Assembly: GCF_014925405.1 (NCBI RefSeq)
Contig: NZ_AQHJ01000035.1
Span: forward strand, 792,918 to 856,917
From: Pseudoalteromonas ulvae UL12
GTDB taxonomy: Bacteria > Pseudomonadota > Gammaproteobacteria > Enterobacterales > Alteromonadaceae
DNA: 64,000 bases
Direction of reading: 5' to 3'
Position numbers and translations under genes: made by a program. The notes below the pieces were generated by a model, which was not told the DNA's origin, ran no database searches, and saw nothing but the letters and a program-made list of their open reading frames with translations. Positions 19,197 through 28,680 of this stretch are shown here, one piece after another (position 1 is the stretch's first letter; each line of letters begins with the position of its first letter).

Positions 19197-19949
19197 ATGA
19201 AGTGCGTAAAGCCACTCCTTTTAGCCAGCGCCATTGCTTCGAGCATGTTTGTGCAGGCTGATGAATTAAATAAAGTGTTACTCTCTAGTGACAAAATCAA
19301 CCAATCAGCTTCGGCATCGCAACAAAAAATCGATGGCATTGCCGATACCATGCAGACTCGTTTACAGCAGTACAAAACCCTAAATAAAGAAATTGATGGT
19401 TTAGCAATTTATAATAATCAGCTTTCAAAACAAGTAAACAATCAATTAACCGAACTCGATAACCTAGCGAAATCAATGGACGATGTTGCGATTATTGAAC
19501 GTCAAATCACCCCTTTGATGTTACGTATGATTGCAGGTCTTGAGCAATTTGTTGCATTGGATGTTCCTTTCCTCGCTGATGAACGCAGCCAACGCGTCGC
19601 GACACTTAAAAGCATGATGGATCGTGCTGATATTGCCTCGAGCGAAAAGTTTCGCCGCGTTTTAGAAGCTTACCAAGTCGAAGTTGACTACGGGCGCACA
19701 ATCGAAGCTTACACTAGCTTATTAGAAGTCGCTGGCAAAGAGCGTGAAGTCGACTTCTTGCGTGTTGGACGCCTTGACCTGATTTATTTAACACGTGATG
19801 GCAAACAAGCCGGTATTTGGAACAAAGAAACCAAGCAGTTCCAAGATTTACCTGATTCAAATATTAGCCAAATCAATAAAGCATTACGCATTGCACGTAA
19901 GCAACTTGCCCCAGATATGTTAACCCTGCCAGTTCAAGCTGCAGAGTAA
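19197..19949 (+). CDS. Periplasmic DUF3450 protein of the TonB locus
   Basis: First gene of a six-gene TonB-energising operon. The start at 19197 (MKCVKPLLLASAIASSMFVQA) has AGGG eight bases upstream and gives a clear signal peptide; the longer frame from 19173 lacks one. After cleavage near residue 21 the protein is a long coiled coil (residues ~30-110, e.g. LQQYKTLNKEIDGLAIYNNQ), then a globular C-terminal part ending near LAPDMLTLPVQAAE. DUF3450 proteins are consistently encoded before TtpC-type proteins in Vibrio and Alteromonadales, but their molecular role is not established. A periplasmic scaffold for the TonB complex is a guess. Confidence 0.85.
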   Translation: MKCVKPLLLASAIASSMFVQADELNKVLLSSDKINQSASASQQKIDGIADTMQTRLQQYKTLNKEIDGLAIYNNQLSKQVNNQLTELDNLAKSMDDVAIIERQITPLMLRMIAGLEQFVALDVPFLADERSQRVATLKSMMDRADIASSEKFRRVLEAYQVEVDYGRTIEAYTSLLEVAGKEREVDFLRVGRLDLIYLTRDGKQAGIWNKETKQFQDLPDSNISQINKALRIARKQLAPDMLTLPVQAAE

Positions 19950-19960
19950 GGAAATAAATC

Positions 19961-21325
19961 ATGTTTATTAAAAAAATTCTGACAACCACATTGGCTACAA
20001 TTACCTTAAGCGCCTCCTCATTGGTTATGGCCGACACTACGCTTGATCTTGATAGCTTATTAAAAACCCTCGAAGCAGGCCAAGCAAAGCAATCAGCTCA
20101 AAATCAACAACGTGAAGCTGATTTCATTGCACGTCAATCTGAGCAAGCTGCACTTCTTAGCCAAACCCGCGCCCGTCGTGATGAGATGATCAGCAATTCA
20201 CAGCGTTTAGAAGGCCAATTTGAACAAAATGAAATCGAATTAGCGAATGCAACTGAATTATTGTCAAAGCGAATGGGTTCACTGAAAGAACTGTTTGGTG
20301 TGTTACAACAAGTTTCAGGGGATACAAAAAATAAATTCGCAACCTCAATTGTTTCTGCAGAACTCCCGGGCCGTGGTGAGTTTATGGATCAATTAGCACA
20401 AAAAATGGGTTCAAGCTCAAAACTTGCTTCTATCGAAGACATTGAAACTGTGTGGTACGAACTACAACGTGAAATGACTGAACAAGGCAAAGTGAAACAT
20501 TTCACGACCGATGTCATTGTCAGTGGTGGTGATAAAGTTAAGCAAGACGTGGTTCGCGTTGGGGCATTTAACCTTATCTCAAACGGTAAATACCTTGAGT
20601 ACAATGCATTTACAGATACACTTTCTGAGCTCTCACGTCAGCCGGTCGCCCGTTACTTAACAAGTGCGGCTAACCTACAAAACGCAGATTCAGGCTTTGT
20701 AGACTTTGCCCTTGACCCTACAGGTGGTTCGATTTTAGGTTTATTAGTGCAAGCGCCTGATACCAGCGAGCAAGTACACCAAGGTGGTACGGTCGGGTAT
20801 GTGATTTTAGCTGTCGGACTAATTGGTTTATTAATTTCTATCGAGCGTTTTATCGCCTTGTTTATTATTGGTGGCAAAATGCGTCGCCAGCTTAAATCAG
20901 ATGTTATCCGCGAAGACAATCCTCTTGGCCGTGTGATGAAAGTCAAAGAGCAATTCCCACATGTGGCGTACGACACACTTGAATTGAAATTGTCTGAAGC
21001 AATTTTACGTGAAATGCCAAAAATTACCCGTAACTTAACCTTTATTAAGATTATCTCAGTAGTCGCACCATTATTGGGTCTACTTGGGACAGTAACAGGC
21101 ATGATCAACACCTTCCAAGCGATTACTTTGTTTGGTACCGGTGATCCTAAGCTGATGGCGGGTGGTATTTCGCAAGCACTTGTTACCACAGTATTAGGCT
21201 TAGTGGTCGCTATCCCAACGGTATTCTTATACACCATTTTAAATACACGTTCGAAAAACTTACTGTTGATTTTGCAAGAGCAAAGCGCAGGGATCATCGC
21301 TGAGCGAAGCGAAAAAGGAGCGTAA
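19961..21325 (+). CDS. ttpC: TtpC-like MotA/TolQ/ExbB-family protein
   Basis: Homologue of TtpC, the fourth component of Vibrio TonB2 systems. Signal peptide residues 1-24. Then follows a periplasmic coiled-coil region (residues ~28-115, QNQQREADFIARQSEQAALL) and a globular periplasmic part. The C-terminal ExbB-like proton-channel domain has three TM segments (near 276-300, 360-385 and 400-425) and the hallmark LLGLLGTVTGMINTFQAITLFG. 454 residues, the size of TtpC. Thought to couple the inner-membrane ExbB/ExbD motor to TonB. Starts 11 nt after the DUF3450 gene with a TAAGGA ribosome-binding site. Confidence 0.92.
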   Translation: MFIKKILTTTLATITLSASSLVMADTTLDLDSLLKTLEAGQAKQSAQNQQREADFIARQSEQAALLSQTRARRDEMISNSQRLEGQFEQNEIELANATELLSKRMGSLKELFGVLQQVSGDTKNKFATSIVSAELPGRGEFMDQLAQKMGSSSKLASIEDIETVWYELQREMTEQGKVKHFTTDVIVSGGDKVKQDVVRVGAFNLISNGKYLEYNAFTDTLSELSRQPVARYLTSAANLQNADSGFVDFALDPTGGSILGLLVQAPDTSEQVHQGGTVGYVILAVGLIGLLISIERFIALFIIGGKMRRQLKSDVIREDNPLGRVMKVKEQFPHVAYDTLELKLSEAILREMPKITRNLTFIKIISVVAPLLGLLGTVTGMINTFQAITLFGTGDPKLMAGGISQALVTTVLGLVVAIPTVFLYTILNTRSKNLLLILQEQSAGIIAERSEKGA

Positions 21326-21327
21326 TC

Positions 21328-21855
21328 ATGGTCATATTGATTGATGCAATCAATGCGATCCGTGAGTTCCTCGACACAGGTGGCCAAGTGTTGTTGGTCA
21401 TCGGTGTCTTAATCTTCGCGATGTGGTTATTGATTCTTGAACGTTTGCTGTTTGTGTTTGGTGGGTATCGTCAATACAAAAAGCACATCAAAGCTACTTG
21501 GTTTAATCGTACTGAGCGTAATAGCTGGAATGCAGAGCAAATACGCCAAGCATTGATATCACGCACTAAGCAAAAGCTTAATCACAATTTGGCTTTTATC
21601 AATGTGATGGTCGCGGTATGTCCACTTCTTGGCTTACTCGGTACCGTAACCGGCATGATAGAAGTATTTGATGTGATGGCCATTACCGGGACTGGCAGTG
21701 CGCGTTCGATGGCATCAGGTGTGAGTAAAGCAACAATCCCAACGATGGCTGGCATGGTCGGTGCGTTATCTGGAGTGTTTGCTTCTACATACTTGCAGCG
21801 TAAAACAAAACGTGAAGCTGAATTACTCGAAGATAGCATGGTCCTTGACCACTAA
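21328..21855 (+). CDS. exbB: ExbB-type proton channel subunit (TonB2 system)
   Basis: Inner-membrane MotA/TolQ/ExbB protein forming the proton channel with ExbD. Three TM helices: residues ~18-38 (VLLVIGVLIFAMWLLILERL), ~88-112 with VCPLLGLLGTVTGMIEVFD, and ~130-150. 175 residues, the short form typical of TonB2 clusters. Starts 2 nt after ttpC. A stem-loop follows it (21880-21899). Confidence 0.93.
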   Translation: MVILIDAINAIREFLDTGGQVLLVIGVLIFAMWLLILERLLFVFGGYRQYKKHIKATWFNRTERNSWNAEQIRQALISRTKQKLNHNLAFINVMVAVCPLLGLLGTVTGMIEVFDVMAITGTGSARSMASGVSKATIPTMAGMVGALSGVFASTYLQRKTKREAELLEDSMVLDH

Positions 21856-21879
21856 GACTTTAAATTTACAGAATTTTTA

Positions 21880-21899
21880 GGCCAGTTTTACTACTGGCC
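21880..21899 (+). other. Intercistronic stem-loop between exbB and exbD
   Basis: GGCCAG / CTGGCC six-bp stem with an eight-base loop in the 60-bp gap. No T run follows, so it is more likely an mRNA processing or stability element than a terminator. Confidence 0.45.
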
Positions 21900-21915
21900 A
21901 ATCAAGGAAAAAACA

Positions 21916-22326
21916 ATGAGAGCACCACTTGCACAAATTTTTCAAGAAGAAGAAGCAGAAGAAATCAACATGACCCCGATGTTAGACGTGGTCTTTATCA
22001 TGCTTATTTTCTTCATTGTAACCGCATCATTTGTAAAAGAAGCGGGCATTGACGTGAATCGCCCAGAGGCGGCCACAGCAGTTAAAAAAGAACGCGCCAA
22101 CATTTTAGTGGCGATTTCTGATAAAGGCGAAATTTGGATCAACAAACGTCAAATCGATATTCGCGCTGTACAAGCCAATATTGAACGCTTAAAAGCTGAA
22201 AACCCACAAGGCAGTGTGGTGATCCAAGCTGACAAAAAAGCCACCACAGATACGTTAATTAAAGTGATGGATGCATCACGTGCTGCGGGTGTGTTTGATG
22301 TATCGATTGCAGCTCAAGAAGCTTAG
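21916..22326 (+). CDS. exbD: ExbD-type biopolymer transport protein (TonB2 system)
   Basis: Single-TM inner-membrane protein. Its TM aspartate in NMTPMLDVVFIMLIFFIVTA is the proton-carrying residue of the ExbB/ExbD motor. Residues ~50-136 form the periplasmic domain (VLVAISDKGEIWINKRQID, VVIQADKKATTDTLIKVMD). 136 residues. An AAGGA ribosome-binding site precedes the ATG. Confidence 0.95.
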   Translation: MRAPLAQIFQEEEAEEINMTPMLDVVFIMLIFFIVTASFVKEAGIDVNRPEAATAVKKERANILVAISDKGEIWINKRQIDIRAVQANIERLKAENPQGSVVIQADKKATTDTLIKVMDASRAAGVFDVSIAAQEA

Positions 22327-22347
22327 TCATAACTAGTGGAGAAACCG

Positions 22348-22953
22348 ATGCGTTATTTACTCGCGTTAGTCATAGCAGCAGCCATTACGTTTGCACTGTT
22401 TTTTGGTATGCAGGCCCTTATTCAAACCGGTGAAGGTGCGATGACAGAACCAGCCAAAGGCAATGTGTTGGATTTTGTCCGCCTGAAAAAAGAAGAAACA
22501 GTACAGAAAAAAGAACGTAAGCCGCAAAAACCACCTGCGCCTAAAGAGCCGCCACCTCCAATGGAATCACCGCAAATGGATAACAGCCAAGCTGCGAGTG
22601 ATTCTGCTGGGTTCGACTTTTCCGCTAATGTGGACGCTGATGTCAATTTAGGCAGTGGTTTAGCCCTTGATTCTGGTGATGGTGAATATTTACCGATTGT
22701 AAAAGTTCAACCTGTTTACCCACGCCGTGCGTTATCTCGTGGCATCGAGGGATACGTGATTGTTGAATTTGTTGTAACAAAAAGTGGCACGGTGCGTGAG
22801 CCACAAGTAGTGAAAGCTGAGCCAGAAAGTATTTTTAATCAAGCTGCAAAAGATGCGGTGATGAAGTTCAAATACAAACCTCGGGTTGTCAATGGTGAAG
22901 CCGTTGAAGTGGCCGGTGTACAAAACAGAATTACTTTTGAAATCAGCGGCTGA
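22348..22953 (+). CDS. tonB: TonB energy transducer
   Basis: Transmits the ExbBD motor force to TonB-dependent receptors. I place the start at 22348 (MRYLLALVIAAAITFALFFG), with GGAG seven bases upstream; the frame is open from a GTG at 22336. The N-terminal TM anchor is followed by a lysine/proline-rich periplasmic linker (KPQKPPAPKEPPPPMESP, residues ~57-75). The C-terminal TonB domain is PVYPRRALSRGIEGYVIVEF to KFKYKPRVVNG. About 201 residues, the short TonB2 form. The only TonB in the window, so it is the likely partner of the receptor at 28.7 kb. Confidence 0.95.
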   Translation: MRYLLALVIAAAITFALFFGMQALIQTGEGAMTEPAKGNVLDFVRLKKEETVQKKERKPQKPPAPKEPPPPMESPQMDNSQAASDSAGFDFSANVDADVNLGSGLALDSGDGEYLPIVKVQPVYPRRALSRGIEGYVIVEFVVTKSGTVREPQVVKAEPESIFNQAAKDAVMKFKYKPRVVNGEAVEVAGVQNRITFEISG

Positions 22954-23015
22954 TCAGTCGCTGTTATCAATAGGTTAAATTAATCAACAAAATACGATTG
23001 TTAGAGGATTTTAAG

Positions 23016-24329
23016 ATGAAAGCATTAAAACTAAGTGCCTTTTATTGTTCAATGGTTTTAGCGGGTGTTGGGTTACCTTCAATAGTCTCGGTTGTGCCTG
23101 GGATCAGTATCAACCACGTACACGCCGCTGAGGCAGAAAGAAAGACAGTACGCGTTCCTGCCTTACGTGAAAAAGTGTATAGCCAATTGGCACGCGCACA
23201 GAAATTAGCGGACGATGGCGATGTTGCAGCTGGTTTAGCTGCTTTAGATTCAATTAAAGAACGCGCCAGTAGTATGAATGAGTATGAAGTGGCGATGATG
23301 CATAATTTTTATGGCTTCATCTATTACAATCAAAATGACTTAGATAAAGCGATTACTTCTTTTGAAGCGGTTGTTAATCAAAATGCCATCCCAGAGTCAT
23401 TAAAATTAAATACTTTGTTCAGTTTAGCACAGCTTGCATTAGCGAATGGCCAATATGACAAAGTTGTCGCGTATTTAAATCAATGGGATGATGTGAATAC
23501 CGCACCTAAAAAAGACAGTTATTATGTACTAAAAGCGCAAGCGCTTTATCAATCAAAAGAGTATAAGTCAGCGCTTGAAAATATTAACATGGCGATTGCT
23601 TTGGCTGAAAATGATAATTTAGTGCCTAAAGAAAACTGGTTGGTTTTACAGCGTGCCCTTTATTATTCAATGAATCAACCTAAGCAAGTTGTCACTGTAT
23701 TAGAGAAAATGATTGCACTGTATGACAAACCAGCTTATTGGGTCCAATTAGGCGGAATGTATGGCGAAGTTGGAGAAGATAAAAAACAACTTTCAACTTT
23801 AGAAACAGCCTATCAGCGTGGTTTTATTACATCAAAAAGTGACGTTCGTAGTTTATCTCAAGTGTATTTGCTCAATGGCTTAGCTTACAAGTCTGCACAG
23901 TTGATGAAACAAGGAATGAAAACAGGCACTATTGAAAATGATAGTAAAAACAATGCATTTATCGCAGAAGCTCTTGTGCAAGCAAAAGAAGAGCGCGCCG
24001 CTATTAGCCACTTTATTGCCGCAGCTGAGGTAGAGCGCCATGGTAAATTTGATCAACGTTTAGCTGAAGTGTATCTCAATTTAGAATTATTTGATGAAGC
24101 CGCTGATGCAGCACGTGCGGCTTTAGATAAAGGTGGATTAGATCTTGAATCCAATGCGTATATTGCTCTTGGGATGGCGCAATATAATCTCACCAATTAC
24201 GACGCATCTATTTTAGCGTTCGAACGTGCGGAAAAATACAAAAAATCTGAAAACCTGGCCAAACAATGGATTAAATACGTCAAACGTGAAAAAACAAACG
24301 CTGAATTATTAAAAACAGCTTATTTATAG
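23016..24329 (+). CDS. Exported tetratricopeptide-repeat protein of the TonB locus
   Basis: Last gene of the TonB operon. The start at 23016 (MKALKLSAFYCSMVLAGVGL) has GAGG upstream. A signal peptide with an unusually long hydrophobic stretch ends near HVHA (residue ~38). The rest is an array of TPR-like helices, for example MMHNFYGFIYYNQNDLDKAI, ALYQSKEYKSALENINMAI and AYIALGMAQYNLTNYDASI. About 437 residues. TPR proteins of this kind close DUF3450-ttpC-exbBD-tonB operons in related marine bacteria. A periplasmic adaptor role is inferred from context. Confidence 0.85.
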   Translation: MKALKLSAFYCSMVLAGVGLPSIVSVVPGISINHVHAAEAERKTVRVPALREKVYSQLARAQKLADDGDVAAGLAALDSIKERASSMNEYEVAMMHNFYGFIYYNQNDLDKAITSFEAVVNQNAIPESLKLNTLFSLAQLALANGQYDKVVAYLNQWDDVNTAPKKDSYYVLKAQALYQSKEYKSALENINMAIALAENDNLVPKENWLVLQRALYYSMNQPKQVVTVLEKMIALYDKPAYWVQLGGMYGEVGEDKKQLSTLETAYQRGFITSKSDVRSLSQVYLLNGLAYKSAQLMKQGMKTGTIENDSKNNAFIAEALVQAKEERAAISHFIAAAEVERHGKFDQRLAEVYLNLELFDEAADAARAALDKGGLDLESNAYIALGMAQYNLTNYDASILAFERAEKYKKSENLAKQWIKYVKREKTNAELLKTAYL

Positions 24330-24406
24330 TTTGTCTTAATACTGTCATTGTTTGTAGCTAGTATAACCATAACAGCATTATAATAGTTCTAACAACAATC
24401 GTAACC

Positions 24407-24432
24407 AAAAACCACCTTCGGGTGGTTTTTTA
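24407..24432 (+). terminator. Terminator of the TonB operon
   Basis: AAAAACCACC / GGTGGTTTTT stem with a stable TTCG tetraloop. Confidence 0.92.
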
Positions 24433-24462
24433 TTGCCCTAGTTTAATTATAAAGACTTAAAA

Positions 24463-24506
24463 TTGTCATCTTACTTTTAATTAAATGTAACCCAAACGTC
24501 ACATTA
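24463..24506 (+). promoter_or_regulatory. Pho-box-like direct repeats before the lipoprotein/receptor genes
   Basis: Half-site-like 7-mers TTGTCAT (24463), ATGTAAC (24485) and ACGTCAC (24496) lie on a common 11-bp grid; the fourth grid position (24474, CTTTTAA) is degenerate. This is the same organisation as at 19087-19130 upstream of the TonB operon, suggesting one regulator for both units. Confidence 0.42.
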
Positions 24507-24570
24507 AACCCTTACCTTGTATCTCAGTTAAATTGCGCTAACAAATTAAAATTATATTATGGAGTTAAAA

Positions 24571-27500
24571 ATGAGATTATCTGACTTATTCAGAGTAAGC
24601 CTTGTTGCTACAGCCGTTTCTTTAGCGGGTTGTGGTGGTGATTTAGTCGTTAAAGAAGGTGAAACAACCATTAACGAAGGCGATACAATCACCAATGTCA
24701 TTACCAACCCAGGTACAGGCACGGGTGAGACTTCCGATCGTGATGATTCTCAAAATGCGACCACTGGCTTCCCTGTTGATGTTGATAACGCATTTGTTAA
24801 AGAGCTAGCAGATGATGTGTCTAGCGAATTTCCCTCAATTAAAGATAAGCCTGTTTATCGTCTAAAAGAAAACACTACTTTTACGGTGAATACATCATTA
24901 ACCAACGATGCACACTGGATTTTAAATGGCCGCACAGCGGTTGGTAATGACCGCGCTGATAACGCTGTCTTATATATTCAGCAAGGCACCACCATTATTG
25001 GTGAGACGGGCGATGACTTTTTAGTGGTTCGTCGTGGTTCACGCGTAGAGTCAGTGGGGACTGCTTCTCAACCTATTACTATGACCTCGATTCAAGATGT
25101 AACAGCACAAGAAACCAGTGTTGGCCAATGGGGCGGCGTGGTGTTACTAGGTAACGCACCAGCCAACTCTTGTGGCGACCAAACAGGTGAAGCGACAGCG
25201 GATGAGCTTGCAAACTGTGGTGTAGCTGCAGAAGGTGATGCAGGTCAATTTGGTGGCGACCAACCAGAAGATAACTCAGGTACACTTAAGTATTTAGTGG
25301 TTAAACATGCAGGTAAAGCACTGGGTAATGGCGATGAGCTAAACGGTATTTCATTTGCAGGTGTGGGTTCTAATACCACATTAGATTATATTCAAATTCA
25401 CGAAAATCTTGACGATGGTGTGGAGTTCTTCGGTGGTACAGCAAGTATCTCTAACTTAGTACTGACAAGCATTGGTGATGATTCACTTGATTGGTCATTT
25501 GGTTGGACAGGTTCAGCAAAAAATGTCTATATCCAACAAGCTGAAGGCGAAGGTGACAACGCAATTGAAGCGGATAACTCAGAATTTGATTCTAATGCAA
25601 CACCGCTCACTAACCCAACGATTGAAAATGTCACGATTGTTGGTGCAAATGGCACAAACGGTATTCGTCTTCGTGCGGGTACTGCGGGTATGTTAAAAAA
25701 TGTATTGGTAACAGGCCCTGCAACATATAAAAATTGTTTACGTGTAGGCTCTGACTCGGTTGCAAACGCAGAATCAGGCTTATTAAGCATCACTAATTCT
25801 GTCGTTGCATGTGAAACGCCAAGTAACAACTTTGGCTCTGAAGCAATCAATGGTGGCAATGTACAATCTTGGTTTGAAGGCCAAGCAGGCAATAGCACGC
25901 TGTCACCAGGTGATTTAATGCTTGATGACAATGGTTATTTACCATTAGCGGGTTCTCCGTTAGTCGCTGATGGCAAACAAATCGGTGCATTTAGTGAAAC
26001 GAATAACTGGATGGAAGGTTGGACTGTTGCTATTAATGGTGGCTTCCCTACTGATATCGCCAATGCATCAGCACAAGGTTTAGCGGTCGATGTTTCAAAT
26101 GAATTCCCGACTATTACAGATAAACCTGTGTATAGATTGCTTGAAAACACCACGTTTGTGACTGATGTGACACTTACTAATGATGCACATTGGATTTTAA
26201 ATGGTCGCACAGCTGTAGGTGGAGATCGTCAAAACAATACTAAGCTTTATGTTCAAGCGGGTACTACATTAATTGGTGAAACCGGTGATGACTTCTTAGT
26301 GGTTCGTCGTGGTTCTCAAATTATTGCCAATGGTAATGCCAACGCGCCAATCACCATGACATCTATTCAAGATGTGTTAGGTTCAGAAACAACAATTGGT
26401 CAGTGGGGCGGCGTAGTATTACTGGGTAATGCACCGGCTAACTCATGTGGTGACCAAACGGGTGAAGCGACGGCGGATGAACTGGCAAACTGTGGTGTCT
26501 CTGCTGAAGGTGATGCAGGTCAGTTTGGTGGCGACCAACCAGAAGATAACTCAGGTGTGCTACGTTATGTACTTGTAAAACATGCTGGTAAAGCACTGGG
26601 TAATGGTGATGAATTAAACGGTATTTCATTTGCTGGTGTGGGTTCAAAAACTAAAGTTGAATACATCCAAGTGCATCAAAATCTAGATGATGGTGTGGAG
26701 TTCTTCGGTGGTACCGTTAATGTGCGTAATATTGTACTGACTGACATTGGTGATGACTCACTGGATTGGTCATTTGGTTGGACAGGACGTGCACAAAATA
26801 TCTATATCCAACAAAGCTCTGTTGAAGGCGATAACGGTATTGAAGCCGATAACTCTGAGTTTGACTCAAATGCAACGCCGCTGACTAAACCACTTATCTC
26901 GAATGTGACGATTGTCGGCGCAGATGGTGCAAACGGTATTCGTCTACGTGCAGGTACAGCTGGTATCCTTCGCAATGTTGTTGTAACCGGTCCTGATAGC
27001 TACAAAAACTGTCTACGTGTGGGTTCTGATTCTGTTGCCAATGCTGAATCGGGTGAGTTGTCGATAGAACACTCAGTTGTTGCGTGTAACACAGATAACA
27101 ACTTTGGTTCTGAAGCGATTGCTGGTGGCAATGTACAAACTTGGTTTGAAGGCCAAACAGGCAACCAAACACTGTCTGCATTAGCACTAAATCTTGGCAC
27201 GGATGGATTTACCCCAAAATCAAGCTCTCCTTTATTAGGGAATGGTGTTGATGCATCTGACTTAGACCCATTCTTCGCTAAAACTAACTATATCGGTGCG
27301 TTTGATGGCGATAACAACTGGATGCAAGGTTGGACTGTGGCAATCAAGCCTAATTTCCCAACCAATATCACCAATGCTAAAGAGCAAGGTTTGGCAACAG
27401 ATGTATCATCAAGCTTCCCGATGATCACTGATAAGCCAGTGTATCAATTAGCTGCTGATACGGTGTTTAAGCAAGATGTCACGCTAACAAATGACGCTCA

Positions 27501-28665
27501 CTGGATTTTAAAAGGTCGTACAGCAGTCGGTGGTGACCGCACAGATAGTGCCACACTGCATGTTCAATTTGGTACTACCTTAATTGGTGAAAACGGTGAT
27601 GACTTCTTAGTGGTTCGTCGTGGTTCAAAAATCGAAGCAGTCGGTACAGCAACACAGCCTATCGTAATGACTTCAATTCAAGACGTGATTGGTGGCGAAA
27701 CAACAATCGGTCAATGGGGTGGTGTGGTTATTTTAGGTAATGCTCCTGCTAACTCATGTGGCGACCAAACAGGTGAAGCAACTGCTGATGAACTGGCTAA
27801 CTGTGGCGTGGCTGCAGAAGGTGATGCAGGCCAATTTGGTGGTAACCAACCTGAAGATAACTCAGGAACATTGAAGTACGTTGTTGTTAAACAAGCGGGT
27901 AAAGCACTGGGTAATGGCGATGAGCTAAACGGTATTTCACTGGCGGGTGTGGGTAGCAAAACAGAGCTTGATTATATTCACGTCCATGAAAACCTGGACG
28001 ATGGTGTGGAGTTCTTCGGTGGTACAGCAAGTATCAGTCACTTAGTGCTTACAAGCATCGGTGATGACTCTTTGGATTGGTCTTTCGGTTGGACAGGTAA
28101 CGCTCAATACGTGTTAATCAAACAAGATTCATCTGAAGGTGATAACGGTATCGAAGCGGATAACTCTGAGTTTGACTCAAACGCATCGCCACTTACCACA
28201 CCAACTATTGCGAACGTAACCATTCTTGGCGCGTCAGGCACAAACGGTATCCGCTTACGTGCAGGTACTGCCGGTATGCTTAAAAACGTGTTAGTAACTG
28301 GTGGCGAAGGCTACAAAAACTGTCTACGTGTTGGTTCTGATTCGGCACCTCGCGCTGAAGATGGTAGCTTAACGATTAGCCATTCAGTGGTTGCGTGTGA
28401 AACGGCTAACAACTTTGGTAGCCAAGCAATTGGCGCAGGGAATGTACAATCTTGGTTTGAAGGTCAGCAAGGCAATAGCGTGAAAATGGCATCTGAGCTT
28501 GGTTTATCGTCAAACGGCTATATGCCAGCATCGGATTCAGCCTTGTTAGGTACAGGTTTTGATGCATCAACGTTGAATACATTCTTTGATAAAGTTGATT
28601 ACATCGGTGCGATGGATTCAAACACGGATTGGACTGCAGGTTGGGTAAAAGTAGGTCTTAAGTAA
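24571..28665 (+). CDS. Giant lipoprotein with three tandem ~430-residue beta-helix-like units
   Basis: The start at 24571 (MRLSDLFRVSLVATAVSLAG then C) has GGAG upstream and makes a lipoprotein signal with lipobox LAGC near residue 24. The 1364-residue product is three consecutive copies of one unit (coding positions ~24766-26036, 26041-27350 and 27352-28662). Each unit opens with FPxIxDKPVYxL, then TNDAHWILNGRTAVG, GETGDDFLVVRRGS, QWGGVVLLGNAPANSCGDQT, DDGVEFFGGT, GDDSLDWSFGWTG, NGIRLRAGTAG and NCLRVGSDS. Repeated glycine turns and short strands suggest a right-handed parallel beta-helix. Four cysteines recur in each unit (SCGDQT, NCGV, KNCL, VACxT), as if paired. Function unknown. Its place between the TonB operon and a TonB-dependent receptor, and its lipid anchor, suggest a surface or periplasmic partner of that receptor. 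Confidence 0.85.
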   Translation: MRLSDLFRVSLVATAVSLAGCGGDLVVKEGETTINEGDTITNVITNPGTGTGETSDRDDSQNATTGFPVDVDNAFVKELADDVSSEFPSIKDKPVYRLKENTTFTVNTSLTNDAHWILNGRTAVGNDRADNAVLYIQQGTTIIGETGDDFLVVRRGSRVESVGTASQPITMTSIQDVTAQETSVGQWGGVVLLGNAPANSCGDQTGEATADELANCGVAAEGDAGQFGGDQPEDNSGTLKYLVVKHAGKALGNGDELNGISFAGVGSNTTLDYIQIHENLDDGVEFFGGTASISNLVLTSIGDDSLDWSFGWTGSAKNVYIQQAEGEGDNAIEADNSEFDSNATPLTNPTIENVTIVGANGTNGIRLRAGTAGMLKNVLVTGPATYKNCLRVGSDSVANAESGLLSITNSVVACETPSNNFGSEAINGGNVQSWFEGQAGNSTLSPGDLMLDDNGYLPLAGSPLVADGKQIGAFSETNNWMEGWTVAINGGFPTDIANASAQGLAVDVSNEFPTITDKPVYRLLENTTFVTDVTLTNDAHWILNGRTAVGGDRQNNTKLYVQAGTTLIGETGDDFLVVRRGSQIIANGNANAPITMTSIQDVLGSETTIGQWGGVVLLGNAPANSCGDQTGEATADELANCGVSAEGDAGQFGGDQPEDNSGVLRYVLVKHAGKALGNGDELNGISFAGVGSKTKVEYIQVHQNLDDGVEFFGGTVNVRNIVLTDIGDDSLDWSFGWTGRAQNIYIQQSSVEGDNGIEADNSEFDSNATPLTKPLISNVTIVGADGANGIRLRAGTAGILRNVVVTGPDSYKNCLRVGSDSVANAESGELSIEHSVVACNTDNNFGSEAIAGGNVQTWFEGQTGNQTLSALALNLGTDGFTPKSSSPLLGNGVDASDLDPFFAKTNYIGAFDGDNNWMQGWTVAIKPNFPTNITNAKEQGLATDVSSSFPMITDKPVYQLAADTVFKQDVTLTNDAHWILKGRTAVGGDRTDSATLHVQFGTTLIGENGDDFLVVRRGSKIEAVGTATQPIVMTSIQDVIGGETTIGQWGGVVILGNAPANSCGDQTGEATADELANCGVAAEGDAGQFGGNQPEDNSGTLKYVVVKQAGKALGNGDELNGISLAGVGSKTELDYIHVHENLDDGVEFFGGTASISHLVLTSIGDDSLDWSFGWTGNAQYVLIKQDSSEGDNGIEADNSEFDSNASPLTTPTIANVTILGASGTNGIRLRAGTAGMLKNVLVTGGEGYKNCLRVGSDSAPRAEDGSLTISHSVVACETANNFGSQAIGAGNVQSWFEGQQGNSVKMASELGLSSNGYMPASDSALLGTGFDASTLNTFFDKVDYIGAMDSNTDWTAGWVKVGLK

Positions 28666-28680
28666 CCCAACGTTAGATGA

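Noticed and set aside
20653..21387. 244-codon antisense frame across ttpC
   Set aside because: Fully opposite a well-supported gene with conserved motifs; no independent evidence of coding.
25527..25931. 134-codon antisense frame (and similar ones at 26.9-27.2 and 29.3-29.6 kb)
   Set aside because: These frames recur only because the sense gene is repetitive or long; no start signals and no protein-like composition.
24571..28665. CRISPR-like or satellite repeats suggested by recurring DNA segments
   Set aside because: The repeats are ~1.3 kb, in frame, and coding; they are the three protein units of the giant lipoprotein.
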